A DNA stretch of 64,000 nucleotides, taken from positions 62,001-126,000 of the forward strand of contig JALBYF010000027.1 in NCBI GenBank assembly GCA_023212725.1, written 5' to 3'. The DNA comes from Tranzscheliella williamsii (lineage: Eukaryota > Basidiomycota > Ustilaginomycetes > Ustilaginales > Ustilaginaceae). Under the pieces are notes generated by a model that was not told the DNA's origin, did not search any database, and saw nothing but the letters and a program-made list of their open reading frames with translations. Positions 1-10,107 of the stretch are shown here, one piece after another (within the stretch, counting starts at the first letter, position 1; every line of letters begins with the position of its first letter). The position numbers and the translations under genes were made by a program.

Positions 1-88
1 AGCACACGCGAGTAGAAAAGCGGGTATAGTTTCCGAAATGCGTGATACATCGCAAGGGCGGGTCGTGTAGTGGCGTGCGAAGAGCAGT

Positions 89-982
89 CTAGAACTTGCG
101 GCCGATGCCAGCCTTTTTTTTGGCCTTGCCGCCGTCAAAGCGGTCCATTTTGGCGTCGGCGTGGGCGAGCTTGGTCTGGGTGGACTCGACTTCGGAGTCG
201 AGCTGGCCGAGAAGCTCGGTCTGTTCGCCGAGCTCCTGGTTGATCGCCTCGCCCATCTGGCGCTGTCTGCGAAGGATGGCGGTGAGGCTGTCCAGCTGTT
301 CGTCCTGCTGGTCCATGGCGTCGGTTTGCGACTGGAAGAGCTGTGTGTTGTCGAGTGGGCGCGTGAGGTCGGTCTCCTCTGCGGGTCTTGCTGGTGCTGA
401 GCCCAGCGTCCGTGTCGCGCTTATGGGGGCGGGGGGTAGGGCTCCTGGCACTGTCGCTGTCCGCGCGCTGGCTGTCGTTGGCGTGCTGCGCGACTTTGCC
501 CCACTGCGCGCGCCCGTCACCATCTTGACGCTCATAGGCCACTCGATGAATGCCTTGAACGCCTGCGACTCGCGCCAAGCTGCGTCTTGATCCATGACGA
601 TCGCCTTGAGGTAGCGCTCGAGCGCCTCCTTTCTCTCGCCGAGCCAGGCTGTCTCATCCTGGTCTGGCCCGGGCGCACTGGACGCGTTTGGGAACGAGAG
701 AAAGCCGGATAAGGTCTTCTTCCACTCTCGCGTGCGTTCCTTGGGCGGCAGCGCGCGCGGCGGCGGCTTCCCAGCACCCCCATGCTCGCCGCCCGCACCA
801 CTGCTCGGCCCCGAGCCTAGGCTCTTGTCCAGCCGCACAAACTCCGAGTACCGCCGATACACCGTCCACGACCGCACCGGCAGCTGCACCACAATTGCAA
901 ACACAACATAGCTCGACGCCGTGCTAGACCGCTCCTCGTACCGCGGTATTGATATGCTCTGCAGCGGTTGAGCTTGCGCCAT
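89..982 (-). CDS. VAM7: Vam7-like PX-domain Qc-SNARE
   Basis: The 297-residue product looks like the vacuolar Qc-SNARE Vam7, which acts with HOPS and the vacuolar Q- and R-SNAREs in membrane fusion. The N-terminal half is a PX domain carrying the PI3P-binding RRYSEF motif and a proline-rich PPKE stretch. The C-terminal 75 residues form a SNARE helix ending in lysines, with the expected zero-layer glutamine in NQELGEQTELL. There is no transmembrane segment, as in Vam7, so membrane binding would come from the PX domain. The start is the first ATG (complement of 980-982); the open frame runs 39 nt further upstream without an ATG. No intron is needed. The family call rests on the PX + SNARE pairing and overall length. 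Confidence 0.85.
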   Translation of the reverse strand: MAQAQPLQSISIPRYEERSSTASSYVVFAIVVQLPVRSWTVYRRYSEFVRLDKSLGSGPSSGAGGEHGGAGKPPPRALPPKERTREWKKTLSGFLSFPNASSAPGPDQDETAWLGERKEALERYLKAIVMDQDAAWRESQAFKAFIEWPMSVKMVTGARSGAKSRSTPTTASARTATVPGALPPAPISATRTLGSAPARPAEETDLTRPLDNTQLFQSQTDAMDQQDEQLDSLTAILRRQRQMGEAINQELGEQTELLGQLDSEVESTQTKLAHADAKMDRFDGGKAKKKAGIGRKF

Positions 983-1407
983 CCCTGCGGTGCCAAGCCG
1001 TCCGCCTCGGCTAGACAGCAATCACGGTGGGCCGGGAGCAATACGGTGACGGTGGAGGGAGCTGCACCCCGTAGTCTGCGACGTAGATCGCGATGGCCAA
1101 CTACGACCCGGGTCTGGGGAATGGTGGTGCTTGGCAGGGAGGCGCTAGGTAAGAAAGGGTTGCGCTGCACCGCATTTAGGAGAAAAGCCCAGATGAATCG
1201 GATCTAACACATTAGCTGAAGGATGTCTCTACGCCTCGCCTCACAACCGCAACACTGAAAGTGTGACGTCTACAATACACAGAGTCTCGCAGTGGCGTTG
1301 TGCACCTGGACATGGCAGAACGAAAGCAGAACTTTGTGCAAAGTGCCAGCTTGGCAATCTAAGTGACAAAGTGGGGTTCCTGAGGGCCAGCATGATCCAA
1401 CACAGCC
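983..1407. other. intergenic: VAM7 5' side / ARP2 3' side
   Basis: A 425 bp spacer between two minus-strand genes. It must hold the VAM7 promoter and the ARP2 3' end. Short open frames here show no family resemblance, and I see no repeat or RNA gene. Confidence 0.6.
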
Positions 1408-2687
1408 TTACGAGTGTCGGCCGAGTCGGTCAAGGCAAGACTTTCCTTGCTCGTACCACTCTGCCCTGGAGATCCAGAAGCTTTCGCGGTTCTTCATGAT
1501 GTCGGCCAGGACAGCGCCGCCGAGGAAGACCATGTGTTTCCTTCTGGGCGGGTCTTCGATGCGGATCTTGAAGTTCTTCAGCCGGGATCCATCGCCGTTG
1601 AGGACGCGAGTGAGGTAGAGCTGCTTCATCTCCTTTTCCAGTCGACTGGGCAGGCCGGGGTACATGGAAGAACCACCGGACAAGACAATGTGCTTGTACA
1701 GCTCGGTTCGCGTATCCACCGCAGCCGACTGGATGGTGTTGAAGAGCAATTCGGCGACACCCGGTTGCTCAACATCGACCAGATGCGGTTGGAACATGCA
1801 TTCTGGCGCCTCGAAACGCTCGGATCCCACCTTGATCACCCTTCCATCCGGCAGCGTGTATTGCTCCACCAATGTCGTTGTCTCTTCTGCCAACTTTTTA
1901 TCCAGGCCGAGGTCGTAGCTGTCTCCAAGCCAATGCGTGACAAGGGGGAGGACGTAAGAAACAGGCAACAAGATACGACGCGGTCGGAATCGGGCGGAAG
2001 GTCTACTCACCTAACATAGCAAAGCTTCTCCTTAATCTGGCGAACGGTGTCAAAGTCGGCTGTACGGTTGAAAGCGTAACCTCGCATGAGCAGCAGCTTG
2101 ATGAGGTAACGCGTCACGTCTCGACCAGCCACATCGAGCCGCTTGGTCAAGTGAGGGAGGGCAAAGCCTTCGAAGACAGGTACGACATGGGTAACACCGT
2201 CGCCCGAGTCGACTACGACACCGGTCTGAAGACCTTGGGCATAGAGGGTCAAGACGGCCTGAATAGCAACGTAGACACCATCGAAGCCGTACTCTTCAAA
2301 CATGATCTGGCACATCTCTTCTCGGTTCTTCTTGGGGTTCATTGGCGGCTCGGTAAGGAGGATCTTACGGCCCTGGGGGTCGATGCGGAGCTTCTCGTCA
2401 AAAGTGTAGTTCCATACATGTCGCATGTCGCCAAAGTCCTTGACGATGCCGTGCTCCATGGGCTGTGTGATCTGGAGGTAGTTCCGCAGCTCTTCGGCTT
2501 CGGTTCCCACCATGATGTCTTTGATCTGCGTGCCCGTATTGCTGGAGATGGCGTCGCGCTCCTCGGCACGCAAAATCGGGCGACCGACGATGGACGGGAA
2601 GACATGTTCAGGGAAATTGGAGCCCGCATAGCCGACCTTGACGAAACCTGTGCCGTTATCTACAACGACGGGCCTTGCATCCGCCAT
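1408..2687 (-). CDS. ARP2: actin-related protein 2 (Arp2/3 complex)
   Basis: Two exons, 2687-2011 and 1918-1408, encode 395 residues, the usual Arp2 length. The 92 nt intron (2010-1919) starts GTGAGT and ends CAG. Splicing restores the conserved CYVSYDL junction, with an AG|C serine codon split by the intron. The actin fold is recognisable: phosphate-1 loop [13 protein letters not shown] near the N-terminus, phosphate-2 loop [13 protein letters not shown] near residue 160, and the adenosine motif [10 protein letters not shown] near residue 300. [15 protein letters not shown] and the [15 protein letters not shown] stretch are typical of Arp2 rather than actin or Arp3. Arp2 is a core subunit of the Arp2/3 complex, which nucleates branched actin for endocytic patches. 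Confidence 0.96.
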
Positions 2688-3127
2688 CTTGTTTTGCTGC
2701 TCCTTGCTGTGGGCAGCTCAAGTGCGCTGATGTCCTTCCCACACAAGCAAAGCGGATCAACAGAGCCGCGACAATCAGAGCTCAGGTAGCTGTCGACAGT
2801 TGGACGAGTGCAAGGAGGAGAGAGGAGCGCGATGGAAGTTGCCAAGGGTGCTTCTCCTCGTGAACAGAGATCGTGATGATGGTGGTGATGGGGACTGCCC
2901 TTCGGCTCCACTATGAGCGCAGCTGAGCGGGGTTGATTAGAATCGCTGGAAGGCTGAGAGCGGTGTCGAATTCAGATTTGAAACCAAACTAATAACCTCG
3001 CTGTTGGCTTGAAATGCGGTCCACTACCTGAAATCACAAATGGCCTGTGCGTGTTTGCCTGGGTAAGCTCACCTCCGGTGTTAGGCCGCTTGATAAGGTG
3101 TGTTAGGCCGCATGACGAGCGTGAGCC
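2688..3127. other. divergent intergenic region ARP2/COG3
   Basis: A 440 bp head-to-head spacer that must carry both promoters. It contains a short GAT/GGT trinucleotide-rich patch around 2872-2890 near the ARP2 side. I see no gene. Confidence 0.6.
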
Positions 3128-6118
3128 ATGGCCAGCTTCAGAAGACTACCAACAGGGTCCTTCTTCTCGCAACACCAGACTAACACCACCCGCATTGAAT
3201 TCCGGCTGCCATTCTGCCATTCTACAGCCGGTCGGTTCCATCGCTGCGGTGTGCAGAGCAGCCATTCGATACAGAAGCGCCAGCACGTCATGGGTCCGCC
3301 GCCCACCATGATGGCGGCTAGGCCACTACAACTCGACCAGTGGTCCAACACCAAAGCACCCCTCACCACAACACAACGTGCTTCCGTCAACCGCCTTGCT
3401 GAATGGCTGCACAAAAACAGTCCGGAGTTCAAGGAGCAGACGAAGAAGCTCGACATAGCCGCTTCGTCTTCCGCAGCGCTAACATCGGCAGAAACCACTC
3501 TCGAAGGTGTGGGCCCGACGACCGAGTCTCCATCTGCTCCCACCCAATCACATCAGCCGGGAGATGACGCCACGTCAGCTGAAGGCACAAGCGGCCCTTC
3601 CTCTCTTCCAGCCGCGGAGCCATCAGCAGCAGCACCAGCCGGAGGGCCTGCACCTAACGTCGCGCTGCCTGATCTCCAAGCTCCACTGAATTCTGCGCAA
3701 GACTTTCTTGCTTGGTACAGCGTTCTTGCTGATTCCGTCACCTCTTCCACCCAGTCCTCCCACGCTCAGGCGTTGCATCACATTTCTGAGACAACATCGT
3801 TAGCCGGCTCGCTTCTTTCCCAGCTAGAATCCTGCCAAGTCAACGTATCGGAGCTACGCGCAGGCGCCGCCTTCGTCCATGACTCCAGCAAAGGCCTGCG
3901 CGAGGAAGCCCAGGCGCTCCTGGACTCGCAAACGCATCTCGATACCCTATCTGAAGAGATCCGTTCACGACTCTCTTTCTTCACGTTGCTACCCTACGCT
4001 ACATCTATGCTCAACTCGCCCGACTCTTCTATCGTCTACACCCAAGACTTTTTGGATCTCATGGATCAGCTCGAAGTGACACTCTTGTTCTTGCAGCAGG
4101 AACCAGCGAGGCGCTACAAAGACGCCGCCCTCTACCGCATGCGATACGCTCAATGTGTCACGCGAGCGGCCACCTTGGCTAAGTTGGCCGTGACCCGAGA
4201 GTTCAAGGCTTCGGCCGATCAGCTAGCCAGCAAAGTCAAGGAGCTCGAGGCCAAGCCAACCGCCAACGCCGTCGCGATGGCCAAAGGCAAAGGCAAGCAG
4301 ACGTCCTTCGCTGAGCAGCAGGACGGAACGCTCGATCCGATCACCCAAGCGCTTTCGGATGCCGTCTTCACAACGCCTACCGGCCTGGTAGCTAAACTGC
4401 GGCCGCTAATCTATGAGCTCGAAAAGCGCGCTTACCGCTCCGAAGATCCGATCACGGCGACGGCGCTTGGAACTGCCTCTACTGCTGCCGAGTACGATTC
4501 TCTTTTGCAGGAGTGTAAGCTGGCCTGGTTCACCAACCGAAGTCCTCTCCTGGCTCGGCTTATCCAGCTCACTATGCTCGACATTGATGCGACCGCTTCT
4601 ACAGCCGAGGCTACAGCAACAGAAGAGCTAGCAAGCGCTGGCTCAGCTGCTCTTTCCTGGTTTTTGACCAAGGAATGCGAGCTCTATCAGAGCTTTTTCA
4701 CCCCAGCCCCGAATCAGGAGAGGGACAGCCGTGGCCGGTCTTTGGCATCTCTACCTGACTCGGAACCCAGACTGCGAGATTATCTTGCTGATCTCGCCGA
4801 TGGACTTTTCAGCAAGCTGCGATCTCGGATCGCAAAGGAGGGCAATATGGGGTCTCTGGCTCGAACAACTGCAGCACTGTCGTCGGTGGTACAGTCCGAC
4901 TCCGTCTCTTCCCGGCTTATCCTGCCTTTGTTGCAGGAAACACAGTCGCGCCTGGTCTCCCGCGCCCAAGCGCTCTTGACCTCCAGGGTCGTCGGTTTCG
5001 CACCCAAGGACGAAAATGGCGACCTCAACTTTCCCGGGTGTATCCAAAGGTACAAATCACACGCCTCGTCAGATCCACATCTGGCTGCGTCACAAAGGCT
5101 CAGCGCACCCAGTGAGAACGGCTCTCATCGCCGCGGCAAGTCTGGCGCTGGACTCCTGGACGCTGCGCTGACCGCCTCGACACCATCGAGCTCCCGGACC
5201 ACCAATGAAAAGGTAGAGCTGTTCAAGATCCCCGTAGACCTGGCATCCACGTACTATGCGCCCGTCAACACCCTGCTACACCTCCTGTATCATCTGCAGG
5301 GACGTCTGTCGGCTCCGTCTTTGCAGCGCTTTGCACAGACTGGTGTTGAAGCGTGTCTTGCGGCCATTGCCAAGGGCGCAGATGCGCTTGTAAAACGCAG
5401 AAACGCAGCGCTGGAGAAAGAAGATGGCTTGCTGTTCGAAATCCGACATCTAGAGATGCTGCGCGAAGTTGTCGTGTCGGTCACACTGGTGCTGCAGGAG
5501 ACGCAAGAACAGAACGACAGGCACCAGCCCCTTGCGGGAGCTGCAGATGGGGCTGCGGGGGCAGTGGTGGGCACGGGCTCGCTCGTCGCTCTCTCGTCGC
5601 TGGTCGCGGCGATCAACTCGTTGTGGACGAACACGGGCCGCTTGTTCTACCCTGCAACGTCGCCGGGAGCGACGCCGAATACGACTGGCGGGTCGGCGCC
5701 CCCATCGCAGGGTGCGTCGGGGGTGAGCATGGAAGCATCGTCGTCGCTGGTGGCCTCTGCGCTCGAGCGCGCGATTGCGGATCTCTCCACGCTCTGGGCG
5801 GCCGCCATCCACTTTCCCCTGCGCGCCTTCCTCGACCACGGGCAGACAGCCGCCGAGGTGTCGAAATTCGACTCGACCTACGTGGCGCTGCATACGTGCA
5901 TCGACAGCGTCGTGCCAGACAAGGCCGCCAAGCTCGCGCTCTGGATCGAGGACGCCGAGGTCAAGAGGCTCGTGGTCGACCGCGTCGCGCGCAACATCGC
6001 CGCCGTCTATGCCACCTTCCTCCGCTCCGCCCCGCCCGCGGCAACCGAGCTCGACTCGGCCGACCAGCTCGCCAACACCGTCCGCCGCCGCTTCTCCCCA
6101 CCTCCCGCACCCCCCTAG
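3128..6118 (+). CDS. COG3: conserved oligomeric Golgi complex subunit 3 (Sec34/Cog3)
   Basis: The intronless frame gives 996 residues. The conserved Sec34 domain spans roughly residues 185-365. It includes the run where a helical segment (RLSFFTLLPYATSMLNSP) is followed by a predicted helix with FLDLMDQLEVTLLFL, then YKDAALYRMRYAQCVTRA, all typical of Cog3. The rest is largely alpha-helical, as expected for a tethering-complex rod. Cog3 is a lobe-A subunit of the COG complex, which tethers retrograde intra-Golgi vesicles. Start choice: the ATG at 3128 has a strong context (GCCATGG), but a second good in-frame ATG at 3290 (TCATGG) would remove a non-conserved N-terminus and give 942 residues. 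I cannot decide between them. Confidence 0.85.
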   Translation: MASFRRLPTGSFFSQHQTNTTRIEFRLPFCHSTAGRFHRCGVQSSHSIQKRQHVMGPPPTMMAARPLQLDQWSNTKAPLTTTQRASVNRLAEWLHKNSPEFKEQTKKLDIAASSSAALTSAETTLEGVGPTTESPSAPTQSHQPGDDATSAEGTSGPSSLPAAEPSAAAPAGGPAPNVALPDLQAPLNSAQDFLAWYSVLADSVTSSTQSSHAQALHHISETTSLAGSLLSQLESCQVNVSELRAGAAFVHDSSKGLREEAQALLDSQTHLDTLSEEIRSRLSFFTLLPYATSMLNSPDSSIVYTQDFLDLMDQLEVTLLFLQQEPARRYKDAALYRMRYAQCVTRAATLAKLAVTREFKASADQLASKVKELEAKPTANAVAMAKGKGKQTSFAEQQDGTLDPITQALSDAVFTTPTGLVAKLRPLIYELEKRAYRSEDPITATALGTASTAAEYDSLLQECKLAWFTNRSPLLARLIQLTMLDIDATASTAEATATEELASAGSAALSWFLTKECELYQSFFTPAPNQERDSRGRSLASLPDSEPRLRDYLADLADGLFSKLRSRIAKEGNMGSLARTTAALSSVVQSDSVSSRLILPLLQETQSRLVSRAQALLTSRVVGFAPKDENGDLNFPGCIQRYKSHASSDPHLAASQRLSAPSENGSHRRGKSGAGLLDAALTASTPSSSRTTNEKVELFKIPVDLASTYYAPVNTLLHLLYHLQGRLSAPSLQRFAQTGVEACLAAIAKGADALVKRRNAALEKEDGLLFEIRHLEMLREVVVSVTLVLQETQEQNDRHQPLAGAADGAAGAVVGTGSLVALSSLVAAINSLWTNTGRLFYPATSPGATPNTTGGSAPPSQGASGVSMEASSSLVASALERAIADLSTLWAAAIHFPLRAFLDHGQTAAEVSKFDSTYVALHTCIDSVVPDKAAKLALWIEDAEVKRLVVDRVARNIAAVYATFLRSAPPAATELDSADQLANTVRRRFSPPPAPP

Positions 6119-6384
6119 CTTGTATCCTCGCACCGCTGGATGCAAACACTGCGTGACGAGCATCGTCAGCAAGACCGACCGCCTGCCTTCTCCGGTGGGC
6201 GGAGCAGACTCGTAGCCAAGCTGTTAGATTGCGCGAACAAAGTGGCACTTTGGATATCTGATTGCGCACCAGCTTTTGCCATTTTGTCTCTTCACCACAC
6301 ATTCTACGGACGACGAAACGTCGGAAGGGGCAGCACAACTCGGCGGTCCTCTGTGACGTAGTTTCCAAGTGGTTGGGTTTGGGT

Positions 6385-6889
6385 ATGTTCTGGGTGGTTA
6401 AGAGTGTGCAGGGGCGGGGGGTGGTGGGGATGGCGTTGTCGCGGGGGGTGGGTACTGCGGCGGGGCGCGGGGCGAAGGGGAACCCGGCGACGCAGCCAGC
6501 GGTGCGGCGGGCGGCGCCGGTGGTGCGGGGAGCGCCCGCGCCCGCGCCGCGCACGCGCAGCGGCGGCAACAAGGCGTCGATCCTGCAGAGCTACCGTGCC
6601 CTCCCCTACAACACCAAGCTCGCCTTCTGGGCCGGCGGCGCAGGTAAGCCACCCCCACAACGCCCAACCCTGTCGCACACACCCACGCACTAACCCTGAC
6701 CCTCCACTCTCCCCGACCGCAGGATTCGCCGCCCTCGGCCTCATCATCGCCGACAAACTGGAAGAGCTCTTTCCCGCACGCAATCACCGCAACCCCCCCG
6801 CGCCCGCCCCGGCTTCCAGACTCGTCCACCCAGACCCCGACGAACCGCGCAAGCCTAGGCTCTTCGCCATCTCGGTCGTCGACAAGTAG
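6385..6889 (+). CDS. small single-span membrane protein, possibly mitochondrial
   Basis: Two exons, 6385-6643 and 6723-6889, give 141 residues. The 79 nt intron starts GTAAGC, has an ACTAAC branch site near 6689-6694 and ends GCAG. The splice joins in frame in the middle of a hydrophobic segment (KLAFWAGGAG|FAALGLIIADKLEEL), which supports the model. The N-terminal part is rich in Arg, Ala and Gly with no acidic residues, like a mitochondrial presequence, particularly if the second ATG at 6430 (126 residues) is used. The C-terminus is proline-rich and hydrophilic. I do not recognise the family. A small inner-membrane protein is a guess from topology alone. Confidence 0.65.
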
Positions 6890-6966
6890 CTCCACACACC
6901 ACACAGCATGCACTGACAGCATGTACATTGGCACACCGTATACAAAGTTGCGCAGCACGCTGCACG

Positions 6967-8101
6967 CTAGTCGTCCTCCTCGGACAGCTTCGGCGCGAGA
7001 TAGAAGCGCACGTAGCCGTTCTCGAACCCGAACTCGCACTGTCCCGGCACAGTCGGCAAGCGGGCAAGGTCGCGATGCGGGCGGTAGGAGGAACGGCGGG
7101 AAGACGGAAAGACGTGTCAGCGGGAGTTCGCTGCGAACGGGGGGATTGGCGACTTACGAGCAGGGGGACTTCGTTGCTCATGTGCAGATGGACCTCGTCG
7201 GCGAGCGGGGCGGCCTTGGCGAAGTTGGAGAGGTACTTGAGCGAGAAGGTCAGGTTGACGGCCTGCTGCATTTCGATTTTGACGGGGACGGAGCCGCCGG
7301 CGGAGGAGCCTTCCTGCCTGCGCTTCTTCTTGGCGGGCTTGACGTCGGCGTCGTCGTCGTCGTCGTCGTCGGCGAGGATGGCGGAGCCGCTGCCCTGCTT
7401 GAGCGTCATGCGTGCGGCGCCGATCTCGCCCTCGGCCGAGAACGAGACACCCTCCTTGGAAACCTCGATCTTGACGCTCTCGCCGATGTTGGCCAGGTCG
7501 CGGCAGATCCGCCCAAACTCGCCGCTGGACATCTTGACCACCGCGTCGTACTGCGTATCCGGAATACCGAGGTGCTCCGAGTCGATGTCCATCAGCTTCA
7601 TCTCAAACTCGCCCACCCGATCCGACTTGGGCGACTCAAACGTCATCTGCAGCGTGTCGCCGTCATCCGACTTTTTCAGCGACAGCACATCGTCGTTGTT
7701 CGCCCCACGCAGAATCTTGCCCAGCGACGAAAGCGAGACTCCGATCGACATGGGCCGGTCGCATCGGAACTCCTCAAAGCAGTCCGTTCGCAACTCTATC
7801 GCGGAAAGAGCGACGTGCGAGTTGTCCATCGCTTGCAGACGCTGTGTCGCCATCGCACACGAAACAAGCGAGAGCCTCACACGGTCAGACGCAAGTACGA
7901 AGACGGGGAGCGGAAGAGTCTACGTACGATTCCGTCTTCAGAGCATTCAAAGTTGGCATCGGTGATGAGCTCCCGCACTGCATCGAGAACCTTTTTGAGC
8001 TGTTGTGAGGAAGCACCAGTTCGAGTCAGTGAGAATCCACGAACGGCGTAGAGAGGAGCGCAACTCACCAGGACAGCTTCACGGAGGCGTGCTTCCAGCA
8101 T
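6967..8101 (-). CDS. PCNA: proliferating cell nuclear antigen (sliding clamp) with charged insertion
   Basis: Four exons: 8101-8069, 7999-7928, 7841-7158 and 7038-6967. They encode 286 residues; the introns are 69, 86 and 120 nt and all lie at codon boundaries. Donors are GTGAGT, GTACGT and GTAAGT, and each intron ends CAG. The protein begins MLEARLREAVL and aligns without gaps to human PCNA through the first two thirds. That includes the interdomain connecting loop and the lysine in VSKEGV that matches Lys164, the ubiquitin/SUMO site. It ends YLAPKLSEEDD. PCNA is the trimeric processivity clamp for DNA polymerases delta and epsilon and a repair hub. Odd point: residues about 193-219 are an extra segment of seven aspartates followed by KPAKKKRR and a Gly/Ser stretch, making the clamp about 25 residues longer than usual. 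Confidence 0.95.
7350..7370 (-). repeat. GAC trinucleotide run inside PCNA
   Basis: Seven consecutive GAC codons (GTC on the plus strand) encode the Asp7 run of the PCNA insertion. A microsatellite of this kind is expected to vary in length between strains. Confidence 0.85.
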
Positions 8102-8286
8102 GATCGCTTGCGGCGGCTTGTACTATGTGGCAGGTGGGCGAGCGAGAGTGTCAGAGGAGATAGCGATGACAAGCTGCTGAAGCGTCGTTATTGATGGCTT
8201 GCAATGCGAGTGGTGAGTAGAACGACGGGAAGGGCCAGGGACGAGTGAATATGTCGGCTGGGCGACAAATCACGGTTCCACTCTAT

Positions 8287-8341
8287 ACGCGCCAATCTAC
8301 GCGGTTCGTAGCTCTGGCTCCGCGACGCGAGGCTTTCGCGC
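8287..8341. promoter_or_regulatory. cluster of G1/S-type (MCB/E2F-like) boxes in PCNA/DOA1 divergent promoter
   Basis: The 401 bp head-to-head spacer between PCNA (ATG at 8101) and the Doa1-like gene (ATG at 8503) carries ACGCG cores at 8287-8291, 8299-8303 and 8325-8329, plus TTTCGCGC at 8334-8341. A CCAAT (8293-8297) and an inverted CCAAT (around 8352) are close by. ACGCG and TTTCGCGC match the recognition cores of fungal MBF and animal E2F factors, which drive S-phase genes such as PCNA. The boxes are seen in the sequence; binding is inferred. Confidence 0.5.
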
Positions 8342-8502
8342 TTTTCTTCCATTGGCGGGTGTTGGTCTTTGCTGGGGCGTTTCCGTACGAGAATTCAATC
8401 CGCCCTTCGATCCGGCCATCAACCCAGCCATTCAACACCAAGGCGCCTTCAAGTTCAAGCTCGCTCTGGTCATCAGCCACCAGCTCGCGCTGTGTTGTCA
8501 CG

Positions 8503-10107
8503 ATGGACGAGACCGCTGCGCCGAGCGAACGCGGACTGTACAAACTGAGCCACGTGCTGCGCGGCCATACGTCTGATGTGAGCTACGGCATCCTGTGGCC
8601 GACGAAGCGGAGGCGTGGCAGAAACTGACGACGGCAAGCGTCTCTCCACTCATGGCCGGTGTGGTCAAGGTAGGTGCGCTCCGTTTCCACCGCATTCGAT
8701 GAGCTCTCGGGGCAGGAACTGCTCTTCTCGGGGTCGCGAGATGAGACGGCAACGAGTTGGTCTCGTGCGGTTCCGTCATCAGCGCCGGACGCGTTCTCGC
8801 GCGGGTCGACATTCAGAGGGTCGCGCTTCTGCAACGCGGTCGAGTACGTCCCACCGCACGCTGGCCTGCCATCGCCGCGTGGTCAGGTGCTGATGGGTAG
8901 CCTGGATGCCCAGATTCGCTGCTTCGACCCGCTGCGCGACGACAAGCCGCTGCAGGTCTTGTCAGACCACTGGGACAACGTCTCGGTCATCAAGGCCTGG
9001 AAAGGCAACCTTGCAAGCACGCACCGAGACAGCAGCAGCGCAGCGAACCATGCTTCCCCGTGCTTCATCTCCGGAAGCTGGGACAAGACAGCGCGTGTTT
9101 GGACACTTGGCACGTCGGGACGGTGGGAATGTCTATACACGCTCAAAGGCCATCGCGAGGCCGTCTGGGGCGTACAGATTGTTCAGCCTCCCAGCGAAGC
9201 GAGCGGTGAAGGCGGCCGATACCTTACTTCGTCCGCGGACCTCTTCGTCCGGCTCTTTGTCGGTGACCAGCTGCAGGCGGTCTATGCTGGACATACGGAC
9301 GTGGTGCGGTCGCTGGAGCTGCTCCCCCGTGTAGACAAGCCGATGCTCGCGCACGACAGCAGCCCTCCGCTCTACGAAGGCGAGCAGCTGTTTGCGTCTA
9401 CATCCAACGACGGCACGATTCGTATCTGGTCACTCGATCCGAGGCGCAGCCCCACATCCGGAAACGGCGGCGATGCGGTCCGCATCCTCCAAGGCCACAC
9501 AAGTTTAGTCTACGATGTGGCGGCATTCTCAGGTGCAAATAACAGTGAGGACGCGGGCCTTTCCAGCCGTCTGGTGAGCAGCGGCGAGGATGGCACAGTG
9601 CGAGTCTGGAACTGGGCACAGGGTCAGCTGCTCAGCACCATCCCGGTCCCTGTTGTCTCGGTGTGGAGCATCGCTGTACTGCCACGCTCCAGCGACCTGG
9701 TGATCGGATGCAGCGATGCGCTGATCCGTGTCTACTCTTCAAAGCCGCCAACATATGCCGACTCGGACAGCGGTTTCTTGGGCTCCATTCTGTCTACCAG
9801 TGAAGTGGAACAGCAGGTCGAGCAAGCAAGAGCCATCCAACACAGCCAGGCTTCTGCCCGGCGCGCCACGATCCAAGCTGCTGACATCACGGATGAGGCT
9901 GCGGCCGCGAGTAAGGAGACCTTCGAGGGTCAAGAGTACGATGCGGTGCTTCGCATTGACGTCGCCAATGACTCGGAACCATTGCCCCTCCCCATCAATC
10001 GGCAGGACGACCGGCGTAAGGCGGCAGAGTCCTTCATCGAGCGGCACAGCTTGCCGCAAAGCTATCTCGAGGATATTGTCCACTTTATCAACCTTGTCAT
10101 GCAATGA
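8503..10107 (+). CDS. Doa1/Ufd3/PLAA-like WD40 protein, shortened
   Basis: Two exons, 8503-8577 and 8674-10107, encode 502 residues. The 96 nt intron (GTGAGC...GTAG) splits GHTSD|VRSVST in the first WD repeat. About seven WD40 repeats follow, with clear LSGSRDET, FISGSWDKTARVW, TSNDGTIRIW and SSGEDGTVRVWNW blades. After them comes a segment like the second half of a PFU ubiquitin-binding domain (YDAVLRIDV, then LPINRQDD, FIERHSLPQSYLEDIVHFI), and the protein stops there. Doa1 binds ubiquitin through its WD propeller and PFU and binds Cdc48 through a C-terminal PUL armadillo domain. Here the PUL domain and the front half of PFU are missing, against about 715 residues in yeast. It is either a reduced orthologue or a paralogue. 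Confidence 0.75.
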
